DNA of 64,000 nt from Pseudomonas fluorescens (GTDB lineage Bacteria > Pseudomonadota > Gammaproteobacteria > Pseudomonadales > Pseudomonadaceae). Made by a program: the position numbers and the translations under genes. The notes under the pieces are model-generated. The model saw nothing but the letters and a program-made list of their open reading frames with translations. It searched no databases and was not told the origin of the DNA. Where the stretch lies: contig LR782234.1 in NCBI GenBank assembly GCA_902825215.1, positions 3,410,001-3,474,000 of the forward strand. Reading direction: 5' to 3'. Position 1 is the first letter of the stretch. Each line of letters begins with the position of its first letter. Shown piece by piece: positions 8,866-17,100 of the stretch.

Positions 8866-9335
8866 GCCAGATCACCCTCAACGTCAACGGCGCCGCCAAG
8901 GCATTGGAGCTGGAACCGGACATGCCGCTGCTGTATGCGCTGCGCAATCATCTGAACCTCAATGGCGCCAAGTACGGCTGTGGGCTCGGTCAGTGCGGTG
9001 CCTGCACGGTGATCGTCGATGACCAACCAGTGTTTGCCTGCCTGACGCCCTGCGCGGGCCTGCAAGGCAAGCAGATCCGCACCGTGGAAAGCCTCGGCAG
9101 CGCAGAAAAACCCGGCCCGTTGCAAGCGGCCTTCATCGAAAAACAAGCGGCGCAATGCGGCTACTGCATCGCCGGCATGCTGATGCGTGCGCAAGCGTTG
9201 CTCGAACGCAACCCCCACCCGGACGAAGAAACCATCCGCGAGCACATGGCCGGCAATCTGTGCCGCTGTGGCACGCACCTGCGCATCATCGAGGCGATCA
9301 GTCTGGTCGCCGGGCAACACGGGAGCCGGCCATGA
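8862..9335 (+). CDS. 2Fe-2S subunit of molybdenum hydroxylase
   Basis: A 157-residue two-domain iron-sulfur subunit of the xanthine oxidase family (as in isoquinoline 1-oxidoreductase alpha subunit or nicotinate dehydrogenase NicA). The plant-type ferredoxin cluster is seen in YGCGLGQCGACTV with a further Cys in FACLTPC. The second cluster is in QCGYCIAGM and CRCG of NLCRCGTHLRIIEAI. It shuttles electrons from the Moco to the cytochrome subunit. It overlaps both neighbours by four bases, so the operon is translationally coupled. The substrate is not known. Confidence 0.94.
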   Translation: MSQITLNVNGAAKALELEPDMPLLYALRNHLNLNGAKYGCGLGQCGACTVIVDDQPVFACLTPCAGLQGKQIRTVESLGSAEKPGPLQAAFIEKQAAQCGYCIAGMLMRAQALLERNPHPDEETIREHMAGNLCRCGTHLRIIEAISLVAGQHGSRP

Positions 9336-11566
9336 GCGAATACACCGGTCTGAATCCCAGCCGCCGGGCATTCTTGCGCGGCGGCGCGTTGCTGATGGCT
9401 TTCACCCTGGTGCCGATGGCGCGGCGGGCGCTGGCCGACACTGAAGTCGACACACTCGGCACCGTGGTACTGGCGCCGGATCTGCCGGGCAGCCTGCGCA
9501 CCAATCCGTACCTCGACGCGTGGATTCGCATCGGCGCCGACGGCATCACCGTGTACACCGGCAAGGTCGAGTTGGGCACCGGGGTGAAAACCGCGTTGCT
9601 GCAAATCGCCGCCGAGCGCCTGCAAGTGCCGGCCAGTGCGATCAACCTGCTCACCGCCGACACCGCGCTGACGCCCAACGAAGGCTACACCGCCGGCAGT
9701 CACAGCATCTTCGACAGTGGCACCGCGCTGTTCAATGCCGCCGCGCAAGTGCGCGAGATGCTGGTGGACTCCGCCGCACGCCGCTGGCAGGTCGACCCGG
9801 CGCAGCTGACTACCGCTGATGCAATGATCGAAGGACCGGCCGGGCAACGCATGAGTTACGCCGAGGCGGTCAGCAACGTTGATGTGCACCAATACGCCAA
9901 GGCGCAATCGCCGAGCCTGCCAGCGGCGGATTTCAAGCTGATCGGGCATTCGCTGCCGCGTCTGGACATCCCGGCAAAAGTCAGCGGCGGCGCCGCGTTC
10001 GTCCAGGACATGCGCTTGCCCGGCATGCTCCACGCGCGGGTGATTCGCCCGCCGCGTCCGGGTTGCACGCTGGAGGCGTTCGATGCGCCGGCCATTGAGG
10101 CACTGGCCGGGGTGGTCAAGGTGATCCGTGACGGCAATTATCTCGCCGTGCTTGCCCGTGACGAATGGCAAGCGATCAAGGCCATGCGCAGCGCCAGCGA
10201 GGTCGCGCGCTGGCGGGGTGGCGACGCAATTCCCGAGGCCGAAAATATCCATGCCTTGCTCAAGCGCCTGCCTTCGCGGCGCTATCCGATCAGCAACAAT
10301 GGTGACGTGAATACCGCCGTTGAAACGCGTTTCAAGGCGCGGGTGACCAAGCAGTATCTGATGCACGGCTCGATCGGTCCGTCCTGCGCCGTGGCCTGGT
10401 TCAAGGACGGCGTGCTGACCGTTTGGACCCATACCCAAGGCGTCTTTCCGCTGCGCGCCGGCATCGCCGAAATGCTGCGTCTGCCGCCGGAGCGGGTGCG
10501 CTGCATCCACACCGAGGGCTCGGGCTGTTACGGCCACAACGGTGCCGACGATGCCGCCGCCGACGCCGCGTTGATCGCCATGCGCGTACCCGGCACGCCG
10601 GTGCGTGTGCAGTGGATGCGTGAGCAGGAAAATCTCTGGGAACCCTACAGCTCGGCGATGGTGGCCGAGGTCGACGTCGGCCTGTCCAACAGTCGCCTGC
10701 AGGACTGGAACTACGAACTGTGGACCACGCCGCACAATGAGCGCATCGTCAATGCCGGGCGCTTGTTGCCGGCGCGCCTGTTGGCGCAGCCATTCACCTC
10801 GGCGCCCTCGGTGCCGATCGCCCAGCCCGAAGGCGACGGCGACCGCAACGCCGTGCCGCTGTATGACCTCGGCGCGACGCGGATCAACATGAATTTCGTC
10901 ACCACCATGCCGTTTCGTACTTCGGCAATGCGCTCGCTCGGCGCGCACATCAATATCTTCGCCATCGAAGCGAGCATTGATGAGCTGGCGAACAAGGCCG
11001 GCCTTGATCCGGTGGCGCTGCGCCTGGCGCATCTGACCGACCCGCGCGCGCGTGCGGTGATCGAGCGCGTCCGCGATGCCATCGACTGGCGGAGAAAAAG
11101 TTCCGAGCCCGGCGCCGGCATCGGTTTTGCCTTCGCCCGCTACAAAAACATCATGGGTTATTGCGCCCTCGCCGTGCGCCTGCGCGTGCATCCGCAAACC
11201 GGCGAGGTGCGCATCGAGCATGTGGTGACGGCGGTGGATGTCGGCCAGATCGTCAGCCCCGACGGCCTGCGCAATCAGGTCGAGGGCGGCATCGTGCAGT
11301 CGGCGAGCTGGACGCTGTACGAAAAAGTCGCCTATGACGCCGGCGGCATTCGCAGTTACGACTGGAGCGGCTACCCGATCCTGCGCTTCACGCAACTGCC
11401 GAAGAAGGTCGATGTGCATCTGCTCGACCAGCCTGGCGAACCCTTCCTCGGCGCCGCCGAAATCGTCCAGGGGCCGATGGCCGCTGCCCTCGGCAATGCC
11501 ATCGCCAATGCCACCGGCCGGCGCTGGCTGAACCTGCCACTGAGCCGTTCCGCCCAACCCTCCTGA
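9332..11566 (+). CDS. Moco-binding catalytic subunit, isoquinoline 1-oxidoreductase beta-like
   Basis: The 744-residue large subunit of a xanthine-oxidase-family hydroxylase that inserts water-derived oxygen into an N-heterocycle or oxidises an aldehyde. The N-terminus SRRAFLRGGALLMAFTL is a twin-arginine signal, so the enzyme is exported folded to the periplasm, in keeping with an anchored cytochrome partner. Family features include GKVELGTGVKTALLQ, PAKVSGGAAFVQDMRLPGML, GSGCYGHNGADDAA, TTMPFRTSAMRSLGA and the C-terminal GAAEIVQGPMAAALGNAIANA with the conserved catalytic Glu. Subunit order and overlaps match its partners. NicB-like enzymes fuse the cytochrome to this subunit; here it is separate. 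Confidence 0.92.
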   Translation: MSEYTGLNPSRRAFLRGGALLMAFTLVPMARRALADTEVDTLGTVVLAPDLPGSLRTNPYLDAWIRIGADGITVYTGKVELGTGVKTALLQIAAERLQVPASAINLLTADTALTPNEGYTAGSHSIFDSGTALFNAAAQVREMLVDSAARRWQVDPAQLTTADAMIEGPAGQRMSYAEAVSNVDVHQYAKAQSPSLPAADFKLIGHSLPRLDIPAKVSGGAAFVQDMRLPGMLHARVIRPPRPGCTLEAFDAPAIEALAGVVKVIRDGNYLAVLARDEWQAIKAMRSASEVARWRGGDAIPEAENIHALLKRLPSRRYPISNNGDVNTAVETRFKARVTKQYLMHGSIGPSCAVAWFKDGVLTVWTHTQGVFPLRAGIAEMLRLPPERVRCIHTEGSGCYGHNGADDAAADAALIAMRVPGTPVRVQWMREQENLWEPYSSAMVAEVDVGLSNSRLQDWNYELWTTPHNERIVNAGRLLPARLLAQPFTSAPSVPIAQPEGDGDRNAVPLYDLGATRINMNFVTTMPFRTSAMRSLGAHINIFAIEASIDELANKAGLDPVALRLAHLTDPRARAVIERVRDAIDWRRKSSEPGAGIGFAFARYKNIMGYCALAVRLRVHPQTGEVRIEHVVTAVDVGQIVSPDGLRNQVEGGIVQSASWTLYEKVAYDAGGIRSYDWSGYPILRFTQLPKKVDVHLLDQPGEPFLGAAEIVQGPMAAALGNAIANATGRRWLNLPLSRSAQPS

Positions 11567-11570
11567 GCCT

Positions 11571-11599
11571 GCCCGCGTTCATCGCTGATGGACGCGGGC
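11571..11599 (+). terminator. Hairpin after molybdenum hydroxylase operon
   Basis: GCCCGCGT pairs with ACGCGGGC, with further pairing TCATC/GATGG inside, giving a strong hairpin five bases after the stop of the Moco subunit. No U-tract follows, so it may be a transcript end stabiliser rather than an intrinsic terminator. Confidence 0.55.
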
Positions 11600-11602
11600 G
11601 CC

Positions 11603-11617
11603 GTTGCGCCGAGCGCA
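11603..11617. promoter_or_regulatory. Palindrome shared with upstream operator cluster
   Basis: TTGCGC-CGA-GCGCAA is a perfect palindrome about 120 bases before the Old Yellow Enzyme start. The core GTTGCGCCGAGCGC matches 7435-7448 at 13 of 14 positions. A shared regulator for the hydroxylase operon and the reductase gene is a reasonable inference. Confidence 0.4.
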
Positions 11618-11736
11618 AAACAGCGTAGCGCCGCCCACCGATTATCACCCCCGCCCGGCCCGGTTAACGTAGCTCTACCGCGTGCGCAGCCCGGCTGTCG
11701 CGCTTGAATCCTTTCGCCACATCTCTGGAGTTGCCC

Positions 11737-12849
11737 ATGACCCGCCGCCTGTTCCAACCCGTCACCCTCGGCCCTTACACCCTCGCCCATCGCGTCGCCA
11801 TGGCGCCGCTGACGCGCTCGCGCGCCGGCCAGCCGGGCGATGTGCCGAGCGCGATGAACGCCGAGTACTACCGCCAACGCGCCAGCGCTGCGCTGATCAT
11901 CACCGAAGCCACGCAGATCTCTCGCCAGGGCCAGGGTTACGCATGGACGCCGGGTATTTACAGCGATGAGCAGGTCGAGGCCTGGCGTGCAGTCAGCGGC
12001 GCGGTGCATGGCGCTGGCGGGCTGATCTTCATGCAGCTGTGGCATGTCGGCCGTGTCTCGCACCCCAGCTTTCAACCGGACGCCGGCCTGCCCGTCGCAC
12101 CGAGCGCACTACCGGTGCCCGGCAAGACTTTCATCGTTGACGAAAACGGCAATGGCGTCTGGGGGGATGTGCCGGTACCGCGCGCCCTCGAAACCGCAGA
12201 AATCGCCGCCATCGTCGAGGACTATCGCCTCGCCGCGCGCAATGCCATTCGTGCCGGGATGGACGGTGTCGAGATCCACGCGGGCAACGGCTACCTGCTC
12301 GATCAGTTCCTCAACAGCAACAGCAACCAGCGCGACGACGCCTACGGCGGCAGCGTCGAGAATCGCGCACGTCTGTTGCTCGAAGTGGTCGCGGCCGTGG
12401 CCGACGAAGTGGGGGCCGAACGCGTCGGCGTACGCCTGACGCCAATGGGGCGTTTCATGGGCATGGGCGATGACACCCCAGAAGACACGTTTGGCTATCT
12501 GGTCGACGCGCTCAATCGCTGGAATCTGGCGTATCTGCACCTGGTCGAGCCGGCGATGGTCGGCACGGTCAAGGACGAACATTTCGACCCGCGCTGGGAC
12601 GCGATCATTGCCCAACTGCGCGCAATCTGGAAAGGCGTGCTGATCCTCGCAGGCGGCTATGACGCCGAGTCCGCCGAGCAGGCACTGCGCTCGGGACGCG
12701 CCGACATCATTGCGTTCGGTCGGCCATTTCTGGCCAACCCGGACCTGCCGCGGCGGATCCGCGATCACCTGTCGCTGAACACCCCGGATCCGAGCAGTTT
12801 CTTCGGTGGCGATCAGCGCGGTTACATCGATTATCCGTTTCATGCCTGA
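11737..12849 (+). CDS. Old Yellow Enzyme family alkene reductase
   Basis: A 370-residue FMN-dependent ene-reductase of the NemA/XenB group: it uses NADPH to reduce activated C=C bonds and, in relatives, nitro compounds and nitrate esters. Signatures are RVAMAPLTRSRA (FMN contact), FMQLWHVGRVSHPSFQP, the active-site EIHAGNGYLLDQFLN with substrate-binding His and Asn, DAYGGSVENRARLLLEV, and the phosphate-binding GRADIIAFGRPFLANPDLP. The ATG at 11737 is preceded by CTGGAG. An earlier in-frame start at 11704 is less likely. It follows the hydroxylase operon and shares an upstream palindrome with it. Confidence 0.95.
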   Translation: MTRRLFQPVTLGPYTLAHRVAMAPLTRSRAGQPGDVPSAMNAEYYRQRASAALIITEATQISRQGQGYAWTPGIYSDEQVEAWRAVSGAVHGAGGLIFMQLWHVGRVSHPSFQPDAGLPVAPSALPVPGKTFIVDENGNGVWGDVPVPRALETAEIAAIVEDYRLAARNAIRAGMDGVEIHAGNGYLLDQFLNSNSNQRDDAYGGSVENRARLLLEVVAAVADEVGAERVGVRLTPMGRFMGMGDDTPEDTFGYLVDALNRWNLAYLHLVEPAMVGTVKDEHFDPRWDAIIAQLRAIWKGVLILAGGYDAESAEQALRSGRADIIAFGRPFLANPDLPRRIRDHLSLNTPDPSSFFGGDQRGYIDYPFHA

Positions 12850-12947
12850 GCGGGTAGTGCGGCGCAGCTTCAGAACTTTTCAGGTTTGCTTAAGGACTTT
12901 AAATGTCGGCGGCGCCCAGACTTTGCCTAACGATCAGGAGAGCCGCC

Positions 12948-13427
12948 ATGACCCCGCAATCGCTGAATTCAGACCATCCCTGCACTCAGGCGCGCCCATT
13001 GGGCGCGCTTTCCGGCTGGCAGGAGCGCCGCGCCAAGGCGTTCATTCTCGGCGACTTGAGCCGCAGCTTGCGGGTCAGTGAGATTGCCGAGCATTGCAAT
13101 CTGTCGCGCAGTCATTTTTCCCGGGCGTTCAAACTGGTCACGGGCTGCTCGCCGCAGGAGTGGATGTTGCGGGTGAAGATCGACAAGGCGAAGGGGTTGT
13201 TGCTGACGTCAATGCCGATTACCGAGATCGTCTATGAGTGTGGGTTTTCGGATCATTCGCACTTTACCCGTACGTTCGGGCGCTTGGTGGGGATGCCGCC
13301 GAAGGCCTGGCGTCAGGCGATGAGGCTGGATGTTGCGCGTGTTGCGGTGGTGGGCGAGCGGGTGGCGGTTTGGGAAGGTGCGGCGGGTTTTGGGGTTGCG
13401 GTGCGGGGGGTGGAATTGCGTACTTGA
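12948..13427 (+). CDS. Small AraC-family regulator (DNA-binding domain only)
   Basis: A 159-residue protein consisting almost only of the AraC/XylS double helix-turn-helix (residues about 25-125: LRVSEIAEHCNLSRSHFSRA, FKLVTGCSPQEWML and ITEIVYECGFSDHSHFTRTF). No N-terminal effector domain is present. The C-terminal 35 residues are Val/Ala/Gly rich with no recognised fold. AGGAG precedes the ATG at 12948. Such short AraC proteins usually act as constitutive activators or respond to partner proteins. It could regulate the Old Yellow Enzyme gene just upstream (inference). Confidence 0.88.
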   Translation: MTPQSLNSDHPCTQARPLGALSGWQERRAKAFILGDLSRSLRVSEIAEHCNLSRSHFSRAFKLVTGCSPQEWMLRVKIDKAKGLLLTSMPITEIVYECGFSDHSHFTRTFGRLVGMPPKAWRQAMRLDVARVAVVGERVAVWEGAAGFGVAVRGVELRT

Positions 13428-13484
13428 TTCTGGTTTGTTTGCTCCCTCTTTGGGCCGCTTTGTTGCGGTCTTTTTTTTGGGCCG

Positions 13485-14133
13485 TGGCGGCCTTTGGGCC
13501 GACCAGGCTTTGGGGGTTTTGGGTGAATATCCGTTGTTTCGGGTGTTGCTGATGGCGGTTTCGCCCTTACGGCGAGGCACTTTTTCCAGACGCCGAAAAA
13601 GTACCCAAAAAGGCTTGCTCCTGCGTTCGGCCCTCGCAGGCTCGGGTTCCTTCGCTCCGGGATCGATCCGGGCGCAGCGGCTACGGTTTGCTGCGCTGCA
13701 CCTCCTTCCGCTGTGTCTGGCTGCGCCAGACGGTCGCTGCGCTCCCACGCCCGGATCAATCCCTGCGCTCAGCCTTCCGATGTCGCCGGTGACGCAAGAT
13801 CAAGAGCACGCGAGCTAACGCTCATTGTTGAGTGGTTAGAAGCGGGTGGTTGGCTGGGGATTGGTGGTGTGGCTGCCCCTCACCCCAGCCCTCTCCCGAG
13901 GGAGAGGGAGCCGATTTTGGTTGGTTTCGAGACATGTATTCGGCTCGGTATTCCACGTCGGCGTATCTCTCACATTCACCTCGGTCAGTCCCCTCTCCCT
14001 CCGGGAGAGGGCTAGGGTGAGGGGCTTTTGATCTTCAAAATCCGCATTCGACTCGATATCGCACGTCGGCGTAGCTCTCGCATCCACCGCGGTCAGTCCC
14101 CTCTCCCTCCGGGAGAGGGTTAGGGTGAGGGGC
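13485..14133 (-). repeat. Composite structured repeat, copy A (inverted)
   Basis: Copy A of the dispersed composite repeat, on the minus strand. It fills the gap between the AraC and histidine kinase genes. The MITE-like palindromic part is 13875-14024, and an additional right half follows at about 14025-14133. Hairpins read on the minus strand: outer stem arms at 13748-13763 and 13659-13674, GTCTGGC-GCA-GCCAGAC at 13715-13731, TCGCC-GTAAG-GGCGA at 13561-13575, and TGGTCGGCC/GGCCGCCA at 13485-13505. Open reading frames here (such as 13330-13818) run through the hairpins and are not conserved between copies. Confidence 0.9.
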
Positions 14134-14154
14134 TTTTGATCTTCGTCGCGGGTT

Positions 14155-17100
14155 TCAACTGCCGCCCGGCAGCCCAAGCGGCAACGTAAACCCGATCCGT
14201 GCCCCCTCTTCGCTGTCTTCCACTTGCAGTGTGCCGCCGTGGGCGTGGATGACGGTTCGGCAGATGGCGAGGCCCATGCCCATGCCGCTGCCTTTGGTGG
14301 TGTAGAACGCGTCGAAGATGTGTTCGCGCTGGGCTTCGGCGATACCGGGGCCGTTGTCCTGGAGGGTGATGTGGATGTGCTGATCGCGGCGTGTCGATTC
14401 GAGGGTCAGTTGGCCGGGGCGGTCGTGGCTGGCGATGGCTTCGAGGGCGTTGGTGATCAGGTTGTAGATGACTTGCTGGATCTGCACCCGGTCGACGGCG
14501 ACGTTGCAGCCGGCGTTGAGGCGGGTTTGCAGGTTGGCGTTGCGGTTGTGCAGGTCAGTAGCGGTCAGGTGGATGACTTCGCTGATCAGTTCATCGATCG
14601 CGACGGGCAGGCGTTTGAGTGGGGCCTGTTTGGCCAGGGCGCGCAGGGCCTGGACGATGTCGCTGGCGCGGGCGCTGTCGGCGCGGATGTCTTCCAGGCC
14701 TTGAATGGCTTCGTTCAGGTCTGGCGTGGCGCGTTTGAGCCAGCGCAGGCTGGCCGAGGCGTTGGAGGTGATGCCGAGCAGCGGCTGGCTGATTTCGTGG
14801 GCGATCGAGGCGGACAGTTCGCCCATCATTTTCAGGTGCGAGTTGCGCGCCAGTTCGGCGCGGGAGCTGCGCAAGTCGGCTTCCATTTGTGCGCGCAGGC
14901 GGTTGTCTTCGACCAGTTGCGCGTAGAGCCGGGCGGTCTGCAGCGACACCGCGGCTTGGGAGGCGAGGATCTCCAGCATGGTCAGGCGTTCGGCGTTGAA
15001 CAGTTTCGGCACCAGGCTGTTTTCCAGATACACCAGCCCGATCAGCGCGCCCTGTTTGAGCAACGGCAGGCACATCATCGAGCGTGTCTGCCGTGGTTGC
15101 AGGTCGCTGCTGTAGGCCTCGGGACATTGGATGCTGGCGTCGTCGAGCACCAGTGGCGTGCGCGTGCGCATGGTCGCGTTGAGTACCGAGACCGGGGCTA
15201 TGTGTTCGAGGGGCTGGTCGTTGGCCTGGGTCACACGCACGTTGCCAGACTCGATAAACGCCGCCGCGGCCGGTTGCAGTGCGCCGTCGGTCACCAGCAT
15301 CAGCACACCCTGATCGGCACCGGCATGGATCATCAGGTGGTTCATCAGGGTTTCAACCAAGCGGTCGAGCAGCACTTCCTGCGACACCGCGCGGGCGGCC
15401 TCGATGCCCACTTGCAGATCGAGGCGTGCGCGGGTGACCGGGGTGACCGTTTCCAATGAATGTTCAGTGACCAGAAAAGGATGCAACGCCTGCAACTGCT
15501 GCGCCTTGGCTTGCGCGCCCCACAACGCATAACAATCGCGGGCCACGCGCAGGTGGTGATGGGCACCGGACACCAGACCGCTGTTCAGGCAGATCTGCGC
15601 CAGTTGCTCGTGGGCCAGCGCCTGTTCGTGAATGAATCCGGCAGCTGCGGCGGCGATCTGCGACTGGTCGAAGCAGCGGATGGCAACCAGGCCTTCGCCG
15701 CGCACGCGGGCAATCGCGCCTTCGATCAGCAGTAACTTGTTGGCGAAGGTCGACGGGTTGAGTTCGACCCAGCGCAGGAATCGCTGACGGTGCTGTTCCA
15801 GCGTGTGCAGTTTTTCGATGACCTCGCCCGGCGCCTCGTCACTGGCCAGCGCCAGACTGTAAAACAGGTAGTAATCGGCCAGGTTGATATGCGCCGGCAG
15901 CGACCAGGCCAAGGCGCCCGCCTCTTCGAAGCGCCGCAAGGCATACGCGATGTCGCCAAAATAAAACGCGGTCATGCCCGAATACAGCCAGCGCCAGAAC
16001 AGCGTCGGCTGTGACACGCGCTCGCGGTCCAACGGGCCGAAGCAATCATGTTCAAGCCGCGCAAGATCAGCAACGGCACGCGGCGCCGGGCCGTTGCGCA
16101 ACTCCGTGGCGAATGTCTGCTGCGCCAGCAAAATACGTTCGATATCGATGTAATGAAACTGGCGGACCCAGGCCAGACCGTGCTCCAGTTCGCTCAGCAC
16201 ACTGGGCAGCGGCTCGCCCATGAACAGCAGATCAGAGGCGATGTGGTTGCAGGCGTAACACGACATGCCGAGGTCACCGCCCGCCTGCCCGCATTCGAAC
16301 GCGGCGAAAGCTTTTTGCCGGGCGTACGCCAGTGGCCGCGTCCATGGACTGACCTGATCGAGCGCCACCAGCGTGCCCGTGCGCCCGGCTTCATAGCCAT
16401 GCAGATCGGTGAGCTGCAGCGCCAGCTCGGCATAGGCCTGACCATCGACGTACTCGCCGTAGCGATCGGCGATCATCACCCCGAACCAGGCGAATCCGTA
16501 GCCACTGCTCGGCGTAGTGCCATGCAGCAGCGTGAGCTCGACCATTTTCGCCAAGTGCACAAAGGAGATGTCGTCCTTGACGAAGAACGAAGCAATCAGC
16601 GTGCTGAGCAGTTCCATGGCTGCTTCGATACGCGGATCATCCGTCGGCGGCAGTGCGGCCAGGTCGGCGATCCGACGCGTACCGCGCAACTCGCGAACGC
16701 GCTCGAAGGCCTCGGTCATCTGCGCCCGTGACGGCTTGCGTTGCAGCGAGATGTCCAGCAGTGCCAAGCCGCTCAGCGCTTCACTGATCGCGCCCTGATA
16801 ATCGGAATGCAGGGTGCGCAAACTGGCGCGTAACCGATAGGTCTTCGCCTGGTCCAGCGGCGTGGCGGCGTGGTGCAGGCAATCGTCGAGACGTTGCTGG
16901 GCGCTCGGCAGGTCCGCCAACAGCATCACGCACTCGGCGGCCAGCCAACGGCTGGCGAAGGCCTGCGGGTACAGCTGCGTCCAGCCATTGGCACCGAGCA
17001 GGCGCTCGGCAATCAGCAGATAATCCAGGGCTTGATCGACAGCGGCAGTGTCGCGCGCGCGCTCGGCGGCCAGGACCAGCACTTTGATGAAATCGGCGCG

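Noticed and set aside
13330..13818. Open frames running through the composite repeats (also 28305-28790, 55653-56102, 23426-23710)
   Set aside because: The translated peptides share short words such as RGPNAGA but shift frame between copies, while base pairing is kept. This fits structured non-coding DNA/RNA better than protein.
13875..14133. Possible CRISPR-like direct repeats in the clustered GGGAGAGGG palindromes
   Set aside because: The repeats are inverted pairs with a conserved interior, irregular spacing and no cas genes.
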